Assembly: GCA_964358485.1 (NCBI GenBank)
Contig: CAYHPY010000058.1
Span: 1 to 22,755, forward strand
DNA length: 22,755 nt
Direction of reading: 5' to 3'
Source of the DNA: CAYHPY01 sp964358485
GTDB taxonomy: Bacteria > Elusimicrobiota > Elusimicrobia > UBA1565 > UBA9628
In this document: in pieces, positions 1 through 7,764 of the stretch
How the letters are laid out: each line of letters opens with the position of its first letter
Position numbering within the stretch: position 1 is the stretch's first letter
The notes under the pieces: model-generated
The model's database searches: none
The model's input: only the letters and a program-made list of their open reading frames with translations
What the model was told of the DNA's origin: nothing
Position numbers and translations under genes: made by a program

Positions 1-42
1 TGGCCCGAGGGCGGCATGGGCGTCAAGTATAAGTACGGTTGA
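1..42 (+). CDS. C-terminal tail of a gene entering from the left
   Basis: Frame 1 is open from the first base and ends at TGA 40-42. It encodes a 13-residue tail ending in VKYKYG. Nothing identifies the protein. The alternating basic/aromatic end could be the last strand of a beta protein, but that is a guess. The call rests only on an open frame with a stop, so it may be chance. Confidence 0.3.
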   Translation, partial: WPEGGMGVKYKYG

Positions 43-160
43 CGCCGGCCTTCGGGCTCTCGCGTTCGTTTACTCCCCCGCGGCATCTGGGTGAACTCCG
101 CTCAGGACCGAGTTCCTCGGCGAGGTCCATCCCGATCAACAGCGCATACGCAGAATCAGA

Positions 161-580
161 TCAGGGACTCACCAGCGTGCAGCACATCATCGGCTCGAAG
201 AGGGCCCAGAGACTCCAGGCGCTAGTCGCAATTGCGCCTGCAAGCCCGACCCATAGGGCCATGCGCTTGCGCCCCTGAAGGCTCGCACCTCCGGGTAGCG
301 AGATAAGACCAAGACGCAACTTGGTCGCCCAGACCGTTCCCTTCGGGTGCACGTCCGCAAGGTTAAGCAGAAGTCCGCTAAATGAGACTGCGAAGGCAAT
401 GATGAATAGAGGTCGCGCGGCTGTTAGCCAGTATCGCGTGATGGAGGGCAGTTCGGCCCCAAAGGACGCCAAGACACGATTCAGGTGGTCCCAGCGCACG
501 TTGATAGTACCTGAAAGTAACGACCAACCAAGAAAGACGGCGAGTTCCAAACCTGCATCGGGCCGCAATTGATTCAGCAT
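161..580 (-). CDS. Small hydrophobic membrane protein, unknown function
   Basis: A 139-residue ORF from ATG 580. It has at least two hydrophobic stretches: one around residues 70-90 (FIIAFAVSFSGLLLNLAD) and one near the C-terminus (ALWVGLAGAIATSAWSLWALF). A weaker one lies near the N-terminus. It is probably an inner-membrane protein, but I do not recognise a family. A TATAAA lies 2 nt before the ATG, too close to be a normal promoter for this start. It sits between a gene tail and an IS remnant in a region that looks accessory. It could be a decayed or spurious ORF. Confidence 0.45.
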   Translation of the reverse strand: MLNQLRPDAGLELAVFLGWSLLSGTINVRWDHLNRVLASFGAELPSITRYWLTAARPLFIIAFAVSFSGLLLNLADVHPKGTVWATKLRLGLISLPGGASLQGRKRMALWVGLAGAIATSAWSLWALFEPMMCCTLVSP

Positions 581-610
581 GATTTATAGTTTGAAACTGC
601 TTCTTCGCTG

Positions 611-742
611 ATGTCCACGACCTTCCCCCCGAAAACTGGGCCATTTAAAAGTTGAGTCCGAAGTGATATTAACACTAACGGAGGACTCAAGAAATGGCGA
701 AGCGACACACCGAGGAGCAAATTATCGGCGTCTTGAAGGAAT
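611..742 (+). mobile_element. Left-end remnant of an IS3-family insertion sequence
   Basis: The sequence from about 611 has the C-run and GAAAACTGGGCC-type text seen at IS3-family ends. A GGAGGACTCAAGAA leader then precedes a transposase orfA start at 694. Similarity stops after about 16 codons, so only the left end survives. No right end or orfB is present before the DUF4143 gene. The exact boundary at 611 is an estimate. Confidence 0.5.
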
Positions 743-825
743 CGCCGAGGCGCTCGCTAAGAAATTCGGATTGGATGCCGATGGAGGGGAGGTTCGCGTT
801 CGGACGCCGTGGATCCAAATAACCG
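694..825 (+). pseudogene. Truncated IS3-type transposase orfA
   Basis: ATG 694 follows a GGAGG ribosome-binding site and encodes MAKRHTEEQIIGVLKE. This is the standard N-terminus of IS3-family orfA, where a helix-turn-helix protein binds the IS ends. After LKE the frame continues as unrelated residues and stops at TAA 823-825. The expected HTH core and leucine zipper are missing. The +1 frame right after the break reads IAEALAKKFG and stays open to about 835, so two sequences may have been joined here. The gene is not functional. Confidence 0.5.
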
Positions 826-916
826 TGCTCCCATGAAAATACACCCTTATACGGCCTGGAGGCCTTTTTGTTCCATTTTATCATCGAAGGGGGGGGGCGG
901 GGCGGGGAGGCCGTCC
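743..916. other. Intergenic remnant with a 9-G run
   Basis: Between the transposase remnant and the end of the DUF4143 gene there is no convincing gene. At 853-869 GGCC-TGGA-GGCC is followed by TTTTT, a very weak terminator-like hairpin. At 889-907 there is a G9 run, then two G4 tracts each split by a single C. These could form a G-quadruplex on the plus strand or be a slippage-prone site. Confidence 0.3.
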
Positions 917-2071
917 TCATCCCCGCGGCCAAGCCCGTCCCGGCACGGCCGTGACCGCCTTGGAAAGCGGAAACTCCCGTCCGGTCCGGCAGACCAAATG
1001 CGCCCGGGAGACCGAGCCCGGGTCGGCGGCAATGAACCGCTCCAGGGCGGCGGCGTCCCCGCGGCTCGGGTTTTCCGCGGCCTTGGCCTCGGCCAGCCAA
1101 AGTTTGCCGCCGTCCTGCATGAGCAGGTCCACCTCGTGGCCTTCCCGGGTGCGCCAATACCACAGGGCGGGGCGGCCCCCGGAAGAAGCTCGGCCCCGCA
1201 GGGCCTGGTTGACCACGAAAGTTTCCCAAAGGGGTCCCAGGAGCGGCCCGTCCCGCAGTTGTTTCCAGGTCGAGATTCCAGCCAGAAAGCAGGCCAGGCC
1301 GGTGTCGGTCAGGTACAATTTGGGGGACTTGATCAGCCGTTTCCCGAGGCTTTTGAAGTAGGGCTCCAGTAGGAAGACTTGGTGGGACGCTTCCAGGACC
1401 GAGATCCACTCCCGGGCCGTGCTCACGGCCACCCCCGTGTCCCGGGCCAAGTCCGCGAAGGAGAGGATTTGGCCGCTGCGCAGGGCCGCGGCTCGAAGGA
1501 AGCGCTCGAAATCTCGAAGCTTGCCGACATGAAGCAGATTTCGGACGTCCCGCTCCAGGTAGGTCGCCAGATAGCTTGAAAAAAACAGCGCGGGCTCAAG
1601 GCCGCGGTCCACCCAAAGTTGGGGATAACCGCCGCGGAGGAGGAGGTCCTCCTCGGGCGGGTCCTCCCCCAATTCGGCCCCGGAAAGGGAGCGAAGCTCG
1701 ATCAGGGCGCACCGGCCCGCGAGACTCTCCGAGACTCCTTGCATCATCCCGAATTGCTGGGAGCCGGTCAGCAGGTAGCGGCCGTTGACGCGGCGGCGGT
1801 CGATGGCGACCTTGAGGTGCCGGAACAAGGAGGGGGCGTATTGGACCTCGTCGATGATGGCGGTCGGTCCCAGGGACGCGAGGAAGGATTCGGGCGCCCG
1901 TTCGGCGTGCTCGGCGGCCGAGGGAAGGTCCAGCGTGACATAGGCCGCCCCGGGAAACAGCCTTCTCAGCAGGGAGGTCTTTCCGGCTTGGCGGGGGCCC
2001 GTCACCAGGACGGCGGGGAATGAGGCCGCCGCTTTCTTGATCGAGTCCCCGACAATTCTATCGTACCACAC
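917..2071 (-). CDS. AAA-family ATP-binding protein with DUF4143 domain
   Basis: A 384-residue protein from GTG 2071. Visible features are Walker A GPRQAGKTS (residues 25-33), Walker B AIIDEVQ (71-77) and a sensor-like LTGSQQ (101-106). A winged-helix-like stretch covers about 200-235. The C-terminal DUF4143 part has a PD-(D/E)XK-like signature, HEVD (312-315) and EAK (328-330). This is the AAA_14/DUF4143 architecture, a widespread group of STAND-like ATPases. Its molecular role is poorly known, though mobile-element or toxin-antitoxin-like behaviour has been suggested. The length is normal. It stands alone next to an IS remnant. A TATATA lies 6 nt before the GTG, predicting a leaderless message. 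Confidence 0.9.
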   Translation of the reverse strand: MWYDRIVGDSIKKAAASFPAVLVTGPRQAGKTSLLRRLFPGAAYVTLDLPSAAEHAERAPESFLASLGPTAIIDEVQYAPSLFRHLKVAIDRRRVNGRYLLTGSQQFGMMQGVSESLAGRCALIELRSLSGAELGEDPPEEDLLLRGGYPQLWVDRGLEPALFFSSYLATYLERDVRNLLHVGKLRDFERFLRAAALRSGQILSFADLARDTGVAVSTAREWISVLEASHQVFLLEPYFKSLGKRLIKSPKLYLTDTGLACFLAGISTWKQLRDGPLLGPLWETFVVNQALRGRASSGGRPALWYWRTREGHEVDLLMQDGGKLWLAEAKAAENPSRGDAAALERFIAADPGSVSRAHLVCRTGREFPLSKAVTAVPGRAWPRG

Positions 2072-2077
2072 TATTAA

Positions 2078-2083
2078 TATATA
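2078..2083 (-). promoter_or_regulatory. -10 element for the DUF4143 gene
   Basis: TATATA ends 6 nt before the GTG start at 2071, inside an unusually AT-rich stretch (about 2072-2100). The spacing predicts transcription starting at or next to the start codon. An ATAC/GTAT inverted repeat lies just upstream and may be an operator. Confidence 0.5.
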
Positions 2084-2139
2084 CTATGGTATCGAATAAA
2101 TGTCAATACCCTCCGGAGACATGCGCGCCCTCAAGGACA

Positions 2140-2168
2140 TTGGCAACCGGCCCGGGGTTCTGTAAGAT
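2140..2168 (+). promoter_or_regulatory. hemL promoter (-35 TTGGCA, 17 nt, -10 TAAGAT)
   Basis: TTGGCA at 2140-2145 and TAAGAT at 2163-2168 are separated by 17 nt, the classic sigma-70-type spacing. Transcription would start near 2175, about 15 nt before the hemL ATG. This leader is longer than at most other genes in the window. Confidence 0.6.
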
Positions 2169-2189
2169 ATCCCGGAGCGCCAAAAACCC

Positions 2190-3494
2190 ATGAACAATTT
2201 CAAACGCCGCCCCCGTTCCGAAGCCCTTTTTGAGAATTCCCGGAAAGTCCTGGCCGGAGGGGTCAACTCCCCGGTCCGGGCCTTCAAGTCCGTGGGCGGG
2301 ACCCCCGTCTTCATGGCCTCGGGCAAGGGCTGCCGCCTGACCGACGCCGACGGGCGCTCCTACGTGGACTATTGCCTCTCCTGGGGCCCGCTGATCCTGG
2401 GCCACGCCTTCCCGAAAATCACCGCCGCCGCTTCCGCCGCCGCGCGCAAGGGAGCCAGCTTCGGGGCGCCCACGGAGGGCGAGACCAAGCTGGCCGAGCT
2501 CGTCCAGGCGGCTTTTCCGTCCATGGAGCTCATGCGCCTGACCAGCTCCGGCACCGAGGCCGTGATGAGCGCCCTGCGGGTGGCCCGGGCCTTCACCAAG
2601 CGGACCTTGGTGATCAAGTTCACGGGCTGTTACCACGGGCACGTGGACAGCCTGCTGGTGGCCGCGGGCTCCGGGGCCATGACTTTGGGCCAACCGGATT
2701 CGGCCGGCGTGCCCCGCGCCTGGGCGCAGACCACTTTGTCCCTGCCCTACAACGACACGGACGCCGTGAAGGCGGCCTTCCGGCGCTGGGGTCCGGAGAT
2801 CGCGGCCGTGATCGTGGAGCCCGTGGTGGGCAATATGGGCACGGTGCGGCCGGAAGACGGCTTCTTGGAATCGCTCCGCGCCGAGACCGCACGGGCCGGG
2901 GCCGTGCTGATTTTCGATGAGGTGATCACGGGCTTTCGGTTCCGTTTCGGGGGCGCCCAGGGCATCTGGAAGATCAAGCCGGATTTGACCTGCTTGGGCA
3001 AGATCGTGGGCGGGGGCTTTCCCATCGGGGTTTACGGCGGGCGGCGCGAGATCATGGAAAAAGTCGCGCCCCTGGGCCCGGTGTACCAGGCCGGGACCTT
3101 GTCGGGCAATCCCGTGGCGGTGGCCGCCGGCATCGCCACCCTGGAGACCTTGAAGTCCAAACAGCCCTTTTCCCGCATGGGAAAACTCGCCGAGAAGCTT
3201 TGCGACGGCCTGGCCAAGGAGGCCAAGGCCGCGGGAATCGCGGCGGGGATCAGCCGCTACGAGTCCATGTTCACCGTCTTTTTCTCGCCCCGGCCGGTGC
3301 GGGACTATGTCTCGGCCAAGGAAGCCGACACGGCGGCCTACGCCCGTTTTTTCCACGCCCTGTTGGCCGAAGGGATTTACTTTCCACCGGCGCAATTCGA
3401 GGCGGCCTTCGTTTCCGCCGCGCACGGGGACAAGGAAATCGCCCAGACCTTGCGCGCCGCGAGCAAGGCCTTCGCCGCGGTCAAGGGCGTCTAA
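2190..3494 (+). CDS. hemL: Glutamate-1-semialdehyde 2,1-aminomutase
   Basis: A 434-residue cytosolic PLP enzyme that converts glutamate-1-semialdehyde to 5-aminolevulinate, the last step of the C5 route to tetrapyrroles. It carries the class-III aminotransferase-fold signatures: GGVNSPVR (23-30), TSSGTEAVMSALRVAR (118-133), IFDEVITGFR (241-250) and the PLP lysine K271 in CLGKIVGGGFPIG. AGTLSGNP (301-308) is also typical. Length and start match the family. Its own promoter lies just upstream. Its last 14 bases overlap the end of the convergent TPR gene, leaving no room for a separate terminator. No other heme gene is in the window. Confidence 0.97.
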   Translation: MNNFKRRPRSEALFENSRKVLAGGVNSPVRAFKSVGGTPVFMASGKGCRLTDADGRSYVDYCLSWGPLILGHAFPKITAAASAAARKGASFGAPTEGETKLAELVQAAFPSMELMRLTSSGTEAVMSALRVARAFTKRTLVIKFTGCYHGHVDSLLVAAGSGAMTLGQPDSAGVPRAWAQTTLSLPYNDTDAVKAAFRRWGPEIAAVIVEPVVGNMGTVRPEDGFLESLRAETARAGAVLIFDEVITGFRFRFGGAQGIWKIKPDLTCLGKIVGGGFPIGVYGGRREIMEKVAPLGPVYQAGTLSGNPVAVAAGIATLETLKSKQPFSRMGKLAEKLCDGLAKEAKAAGIAAGISRYESMFTVFFSPRPVRDYVSAKEADTAAYARFFHALLAEGIYFPPAQFEAAFVSAAHGDKEIAQTLRAASKAFAAVKGV

Positions 3495-5091
3495 GACCTT
3501 CCAGCCCCCGCCGGGCCTCCTGGTTGGAGGGATTGAGCCTCAGGGCCTCCCGAAATTGGGCCTCCGCCTCCGGCTTTCGGCCGAGGAAGGCTAGAAACGA
3601 TCCCAGGTTGGCTCGGGCCGGCGCGTAATTCGGATCGGCCCGGACCGCCGCCTCCAATTCCTCGAAGGCCTCCTTGGGACGGCCCTTGGAGTGGAGGATG
3701 GCCGCGATGTTGACATGGGCGGCGGCCAGGGACGGGTCCAAGCGCAAGGCTTGAAGGTAGCGCGCCATGGCGGCGTCCAGTTTCCCTTGGGAGCCCAAAG
3801 CCACGCCCATATTGTAGGCCGCGTTGGCATATGTCGAATCCGCCCGCAGGGCGGATTCGAAGTTTTGGATAGCCTCTTCCGTTTTTCCTTTAGAAATCTT
3901 TGCGTTTCCCAGCTTGTTGTAAGCGTAAGCCTGCCCCCCGGTCCGGGCCGCGTCGGTCCAGAGGGTTTCCTCGTCCTTCCAAAGTTCCGACTGGCGACTT
4001 GTCATCACGCCCAGAAACAACAGGACTCCCGCCACGATGGCGCGGGTGGGGAGGGAGAAGCCGCTTTTTAGGAGGCCCCCCGCGGCCAAGAGGGGCCACG
4101 GCAGGCAGGAAAGGTAGCTGTAGCGGTCGGCCACCAGCTGGAGGCCGATGGGCACAAGGCCCAGGACCGGGGCCAAGGTCAGCGCGTAGGCGGTCCAGGC
4201 CGCCAGGAAGGCCGGGTAGGAGCGGCGAAAGATCACGGCTGCGGCCGTCAGGCCGCAAACCAACGCCGTCGCGTTCATGAAACCGGGCTCGAGGAGGCCC
4301 ATGGCTTTGGGTCTTTCATAGAACGGCATTAAATTCAGGGGGAAGATCGTTCTGGTAAAATAAAACATCAGCCCGTAAGCCGCCTGTCCCAATCGTTCAT
4401 ATAGCGAAAGTTCAGCTCCGGAGCGAAGCGCTCCGGAGCTTTCTTGACCAAAAACCCCGATCACCACGGCTCCGAGGGCCAGGGTAAAGTAAGGCAGTTT
4501 TCCACCCTGTTTTTTTTCCAGGGGATAGTGGTCCAAAATCATGAGAACGAAAGGCAAAGCCACCCCCGAGCTTTTTGCCATCAACGAGCCTGCGAAGCAG
4601 GCGAGCCCCAATTTTTTCCGTGATTCCAGGTAGAATCGGATTGTGAGCAAGTAGAAGAACCCCGACAGGACGTCCCTTCTTTCCGTAATCCAAGACACCG
4701 ATTCCACCCGCAAGGGATGGATCGAGAACAGCAGCGCCGCGAACGCCGCCGCCCACGGAAGGGCCGGGGAGCGGCCGGCCGCCTTTTCCAGAAGCCGCAG
4801 GGCGATCCCGTAGAAAAGCGCGGCGTTGAGGCTGTGGAGCAACAGATTGGTGAGGTGAAAGCCGAACGGGTCCAGGCCCCAGAGCTGGAAATCCAGGGCG
4901 TAGCTCAGCCAGGTCAGGGGCATGTAGAGGCCGATGTCGGAATTGGTGAACATCCACTTCAGGCGGGGCCAATCCAGGCCTCGAAAGCCCGCGTTGAGGA
5001 CGAGGAGGGTGCGGTCGTCCCAGATGAAGCCCCCGCGTAGTCCGGGCAGGAAGGCGATAAAGGTGGCCGCCGCGATGAACGCGGGAATCAT
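3481..5091 (-). CDS. GT-C-like polytopic membrane protein with C-terminal TPR repeats
   Basis: A 536-residue protein. Residues 1-365 are polytopic membrane sequence. They include WDD (24-26), an acidic pair in the first loop as in GT-C glycosyltransferases, HPLRVESVSWITERRDVLSG (125-144) and ADRYSYL (321-327). These are hallmarks of the bacterial relatives of TMTC/PMT O-mannosyltransferases. Residues about 388-525 form four tetratricopeptide repeats, probably facing the periplasm or cytosol and recruiting partners. By family it may add a lipid-linked sugar to a protein or envelope polymer; the substrate is unknown. ATG 5091 has TAGAAT 6 nt upstream, predicting a leaderless message. Two perfect 12-bp hairpins lie inside the gene (3834-3860 and 4414-4440). 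Confidence 0.85.
   Translation of the reverse strand: MIPAFIAAATFIAFLPGLRGGFIWDDRTLLVLNAGFRGLDWPRLKWMFTNSDIGLYMPLTWLSYALDFQLWGLDPFGFHLTNLLLHSLNAALFYGIALRLLEKAAGRSPALPWAAAFAALLFSIHPLRVESVSWITERRDVLSGFFYLLTIRFYLESRKKLGLACFAGSLMAKSSGVALPFVLMILDHYPLEKKQGGKLPYFTLALGAVVIGVFGQESSGALRSGAELSLYERLGQAAYGLMFYFTRTIFPLNLMPFYERPKAMGLLEPGFMNATALVCGLTAAAVIFRRSYPAFLAAWTAYALTLAPVLGLVPIGLQLVADRYSYLSCLPWPLLAAGGLLKSGFSLPTRAIVAGVLLFLGVMTSRQSELWKDEETLWTDAARTGGQAYAYNKLGNAKISKGKTEEAIQNFESALRADSTYANAAYNMGVALGSQGKLDAAMARYLQALRLDPSLAAAHVNIAAILHSKGRPKEAFEELEAAVRADPNYAPARANLGSFLAFLGRKPEAEAQFREALRLNPSNQEARRGLEGLRRP
3834..3860. repeat. Perfect 12-bp inverted repeat with 3-nt loop
   Basis: Arms 3834-3845 and 3849-3860 are perfectly complementary around the loop GCA. 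The repeat lies inside the TPR-coding part of the GT-C/TPR gene. Confidence 0.8.
4414..4440. repeat. Perfect 12-bp inverted repeat with 3-nt loop
   Basis: Arms 4414-4425 and 4429-4440 are perfectly complementary around AAG. The repeat lies inside the membrane part of the GT-C/TPR gene, encoding about ESSGALRSGAE. It is 27 nt long, so it keeps the frame if it was inserted. Confidence 0.8.
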
Positions 5092-5097
5092 CCGGCG

Positions 5098-5103
5098 ATT
5101 CTA
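5098..5103 (-). promoter_or_regulatory. -10 element for the GT-C/TPR gene
   Basis: TAGAAT ends 6 nt before ATG 5091, so transcription should start at or beside the start codon. It lies in the 23-nt gap after the upstream gene, so this gene can be transcribed separately from that operon. Confidence 0.55.
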
Positions 5104-5114
5104 CTAAACTGTGG

Positions 5115-6176
5115 TTACCAGCCCTCGGTGGACTCGAGGGTCCGCAGGGAGCGCAGGACGGCCGGCTCGGGGGCGTGCTCGGGGACGAGGATCGAGCCGC
5201 CGATTTCGGTGATGGCGGCCTTGAGATCCCGGTCCAGAGGATCCAGGGCGAGATAGGCGGCCGCTTGCGACCAGTATTCGACGGCCCGATCCATGAGGAC
5301 TTCCAGCTTCGGCCCGAGCAAGGTCATGTCCGGCCGGGGTCCGGGGAAATCGGGGTCCAAAGTGAAGCCGGACGCCCCCCGGGCGTAGCCGTGGCGGCGG
5401 CGCCACTCCTTGGCCTCGAAGATGATGTCGATGGGGCCGTGGAGCTGGATGATCCAGGGGTCGAAATGGCTGGGTTCGTGCTTGATGACGGTAAAGCGGA
5501 TGTTCACGGGCATGTGCCAGAGGCGGAGCGCGAAGCCCCCCGGATTTTTTCCGACCACGCCGTTTTTGTCGTAGGACACCCGGATGGGGGCGGCCAAGGT
5601 TCCGTTATCAACCAGGGCCTCGGCTCCCGCCGGGGTCGCCAATAGGGCGGCGACGCCCCGCTTGGCCCACAAGAGGGCCACGCCCTCCAAAAATCGGTCG
5701 TACTCCTGGGCGGTCGCGTTGTCCAACGCGGCCCGGTGGTCTCCGATCGTGTTCCAGGCGAAGCCCGCGCCGTTCTGCATGTAGGAATGGCGGTGGCGCC
5801 ACACCGCCAGGCCGTTTTGCCCCAAATCGACCGCGGCCTCGGCCACGGTCCGGCGGTCGGCTTGCGTTCGGAACGAGACGACGACCTTTTTAAACCAAAG
5901 AGTCGCGGGGACCTTCCCTTCGGTGGGCGAAGTCCACTCGATGGGCCCCGAAAAAGCGATCTCGTCGCCCGCCTTGGCGGGGCCGCCGCCCAGGCCGGGC
6001 TCCAGGAACGGGGCGTACATTCGTAGGGTGAATTCCTTTTGGATGGGGCGGGTTTTACTCGTTTGGGCGGTGTAGCTGGCGGCGGAGTTTTGGAATGCGG
6101 CTAGAAGGGCGCCTCGGGGCAGCGGGGGGGGAGGTCCCTCTGCGCCGAGTCCCATTCTTTCGACGAATTCGATCAC
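5115..6176 (-). CDS. Conserved-looking orphan protein, unknown function
   Basis: A 353-residue protein starting at GTG 6174-6176, which interlocks with the TGA of the upstream gene (GTGA). Translation is therefore probably coupled. An ATG 7 codons later (6153-6155) is an alternative start. The frame stays open upstream, but there it is only the shadow of the neighbouring gene. The body mixes beta-rich and helical segments with many Trp and His residues, for example WRHRHSYM and HEPSHFDPWIIQLHGPIDI. There is no transmembrane segment or clear signal peptide, and I recognise no family. The tight coupling to the membrane protein at 6173-7657 suggests a shared complex or pathway. Confidence 0.75.
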   Translation of the reverse strand: MIEFVERMGLGAEGPPPPLPRGALLAAFQNSAASYTAQTSKTRPIQKEFTLRMYAPFLEPGLGGGPAKAGDEIAFSGPIEWTSPTEGKVPATLWFKKVVVSFRTQADRRTVAEAAVDLGQNGLAVWRHRHSYMQNGAGFAWNTIGDHRAALDNATAQEYDRFLEGVALLWAKRGVAALLATPAGAEALVDNGTLAAPIRVSYDKNGVVGKNPGGFALRLWHMPVNIRFTVIKHEPSHFDPWIIQLHGPIDIIFEAKEWRRRHGYARGASGFTLDPDFPGPRPDMTLLGPKLEVLMDRAVEYWSQAAAYLALDPLDRDLKAAITEIGGSILVPEHAPEPAVLRSLRTLESTEGW

Positions 6177-7657
6177 TGCGCGAGGCCCGCCATGGTCCCT
6201 TCCTGCACGACCGGGGTCTCCACCAGGGCGTCGGCTTTGGCGGCGACTTCTCCCGCCGCCGCCTCCGCGATGGGTTCCGGGGCCGCGGTGGCCGCCGGGT
6301 TGACCAAGCCCTCGGAGGCTTGGTAGGCCAGGTAGGCGATCAGGCTGCCGATGGCGGTCAGGATCAGGCCCTGCATCCACTGTCCGTGGCCCACGGCGAT
6401 GTAGAGGCCCAGGACCGCCGCGGTTCCGGCGGCGAGCATGGCGCCGATGTAGCAGGCCTTGGCGATGTAGTAGGCGATCCAGGACACGTAAGGGATGCTG
6501 GCCTTGGCCAAAAGCCCGAACAGGTAGGCCGCGATCATCAGAATCCCGGCGATCTTGACCAGGTTCCAGGCGGTGTCCACCAGGGGCTGCCACTCGGTCA
6601 CGTTCTCGCCCTGGTCGGGCATGCAGACGCCGTTCTCGATATGGGTTCCCGCCCCGCAGGTCGGGGTGGTGTCGGGAGTGGTGCTCTCGATGGGTCCTCC
6701 CGGGGAGGGCTGGTTCGGGGTGCCCGTGGTCTGGCCGCCGTCCACTTCCCCTCCGACGCCCGCGCCGGCGCCGGTGATGGCCGTGCCGGCCATCTTGGCG
6801 TTGTCGAAGGCGCTGGTGGCGTTGGAGGCGTTGGTCTCATCCACGGTTCCGGTCCGGGCGACGCTGGAGTATTGGGCGGAACGGGTCAATTGGCGCTCGG
6901 CGATGCCGCGTCCGCGTCCGCGGAGCGAGGGCCGGGAAGCGGTGGCCCGGCCCGGGGCGGCCTGTCCCCGCATCGCGGAGACCTTGAAAGCGTTGGTCGC
7001 GGCGGAGAGCTGGCCGAACGCCCGTCCGATTCCGCCCGAGAGGCCCGCGCCTCCCGCTAAAGTGGAAGCGCCGCCCCGGTTGGCGCTGAGCGCGCCCACC
7101 CGCTGGCCCGCTAGGGCCGCGGCGGTGGGAACGACGGTCGCCTCGGGGGCCGGCGCGGCGGGCGCTTCGGGCGCCGCCTCCGCGATCGGACCGCCTTGGT
7201 CGCCGGCGGCTGCCGTCTGTCCGGCCGCGGCGGAATCCTGGGCCGCTTGAGAAGGGTTGGAAGCCCCGGGGACGGCCCCCGCGGGCATCGCGACTCCCAT
7301 GCCTCCGTTGATCATCCCCAGGCTGTCGGTGACCGGCGGGCGCATGCCGGGAAGCTTGGTCAGGTCTCCGTCATATTTGTTGGCGGGCCGGGACGGGCCG
7401 TTGAAGCCGGCGGCGCGCCGGGCCTTGGCCTCGGCGTTTTGGGCGCGGGCCTGGTCGTTGCCGTACTGGATGGCGGTGGCGCTCAGCGCGGTGATCACCG
7501 CGAGCATCCCCACTTTGCTGCCCAGGACGGAAAGGAGGGTGACGGCGCTTCCGTCGGCTCCCGGGAACCAGGGCAGGCCGCCCTTTTTGCGTTCCTTCTT
7601 CTTCATCTTGGCGGGGGCGAAGTTGGGAAGTTCGGGCGGCATTTGCATCGCGCTCAT
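6173..7657 (-). CDS. Ala/Gly/Pro-rich multi-pass membrane protein, unknown function
   Basis: A 494-residue protein. The N-terminus has a Lys-rich patch (residues 17-26), then a hydrophobic segment (about 38-64). A long low-complexity region rich in Ala, Gly and Pro runs from about 95 to 330. A paired-cysteine motif CGAGTHIENGVC (about 334-345) is followed by three or four membrane helices (about 361-447) and an Ala/Glu-rich tail. The architecture suggests an inner-membrane anchor with a long extracytoplasmic linker. I do not recognise the family. ATG 7657 follows GAGGA, but TAAAAT overlaps that ATG and lies 7 nt before a second ATG at 7648. The true start may therefore be 7648. It interlocks with the downstream gene by GTGA. 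Confidence 0.75.
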   Translation of the reverse strand: MSAMQMPPELPNFAPAKMKKKERKKGGLPWFPGADGSAVTLLSVLGSKVGMLAVITALSATAIQYGNDQARAQNAEAKARRAAGFNGPSRPANKYDGDLTKLPGMRPPVTDSLGMINGGMGVAMPAGAVPGASNPSQAAQDSAAAGQTAAAGDQGGPIAEAAPEAPAAPAPEATVVPTAAALAGQRVGALSANRGGASTLAGGAGLSGGIGRAFGQLSAATNAFKVSAMRGQAAPGRATASRPSLRGRGRGIAERQLTRSAQYSSVARTGTVDETNASNATSAFDNAKMAGTAITGAGAGVGGEVDGGQTTGTPNQPSPGGPIESTTPDTTPTCGAGTHIENGVCMPDQGENVTEWQPLVDTAWNLVKIAGILMIAAYLFGLLAKASIPYVSWIAYYIAKACYIGAMLAAGTAAVLGLYIAVGHGQWMQGLILTAIGSLIAYLAYQASEGLVNPAATAAPEPIAEAAAGEVAAKADALVETPVVQEGTMAGLAQ

Positions 7658-7661
7658 TTTA
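7656..7661 (-). promoter_or_regulatory. -10 element upstream of the Ala/Gly-rich membrane protein
   Basis: TAAAAT ends 7 nt before the second in-frame ATG (7648) and contains part of the first ATG (7657). If it is the real promoter, the message is leaderless and starts at 7648. If 7657 is used, the GAGGA just upstream would be the ribosome-binding site and the promoter lies further up. Confidence 0.4.
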
Positions 7662-7748
7662 TCCTCGGATCCCGCCGGCGGATTTGCCGTCTATGCCTAG
7701 CGAAGATCTTGGGATAAGGTTAGCCGCAACTCCGCCTCTTGTCCTGGG

Positions 7749-7764
7749 CCGAAGGGCCCTTCGG
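7749..7764. repeat. 16-bp perfect palindrome in the intergenic region
   Basis: CCGAAGGGCCCTTCGG is self-complementary. GTCC/GGAC flanks extend it into a longer imperfect hairpin. It lies in the 7658-7815 gap upstream of the membrane-protein gene on the minus strand. It may be a terminator stem or part of a 5' regulatory structure; no T-run follows. Confidence 0.5.

Noticed and set aside
43..160. Possible plus-strand gene in 39-278
   Set aside because: The frame overlaps the opposite-strand membrane ORF and has no motif or promoter. I see no supportable feature in 43-160.
2103..3425. Minus-strand 440-codon open frame opposite hemL
   Set aside because: It is antisense to a clear hemL. Its protein is His/Gly/Arg-rich with no motif, as expected from GC-rich antisense frames.
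6177..6593. N-terminal extension of the 5115-6176 protein to an ATG at 6593
   Set aside because: The extension is an Arg/Gly/His-rich shadow of the membrane-helix region of the upstream gene. The interlocked GTG at 6176 is the better start.
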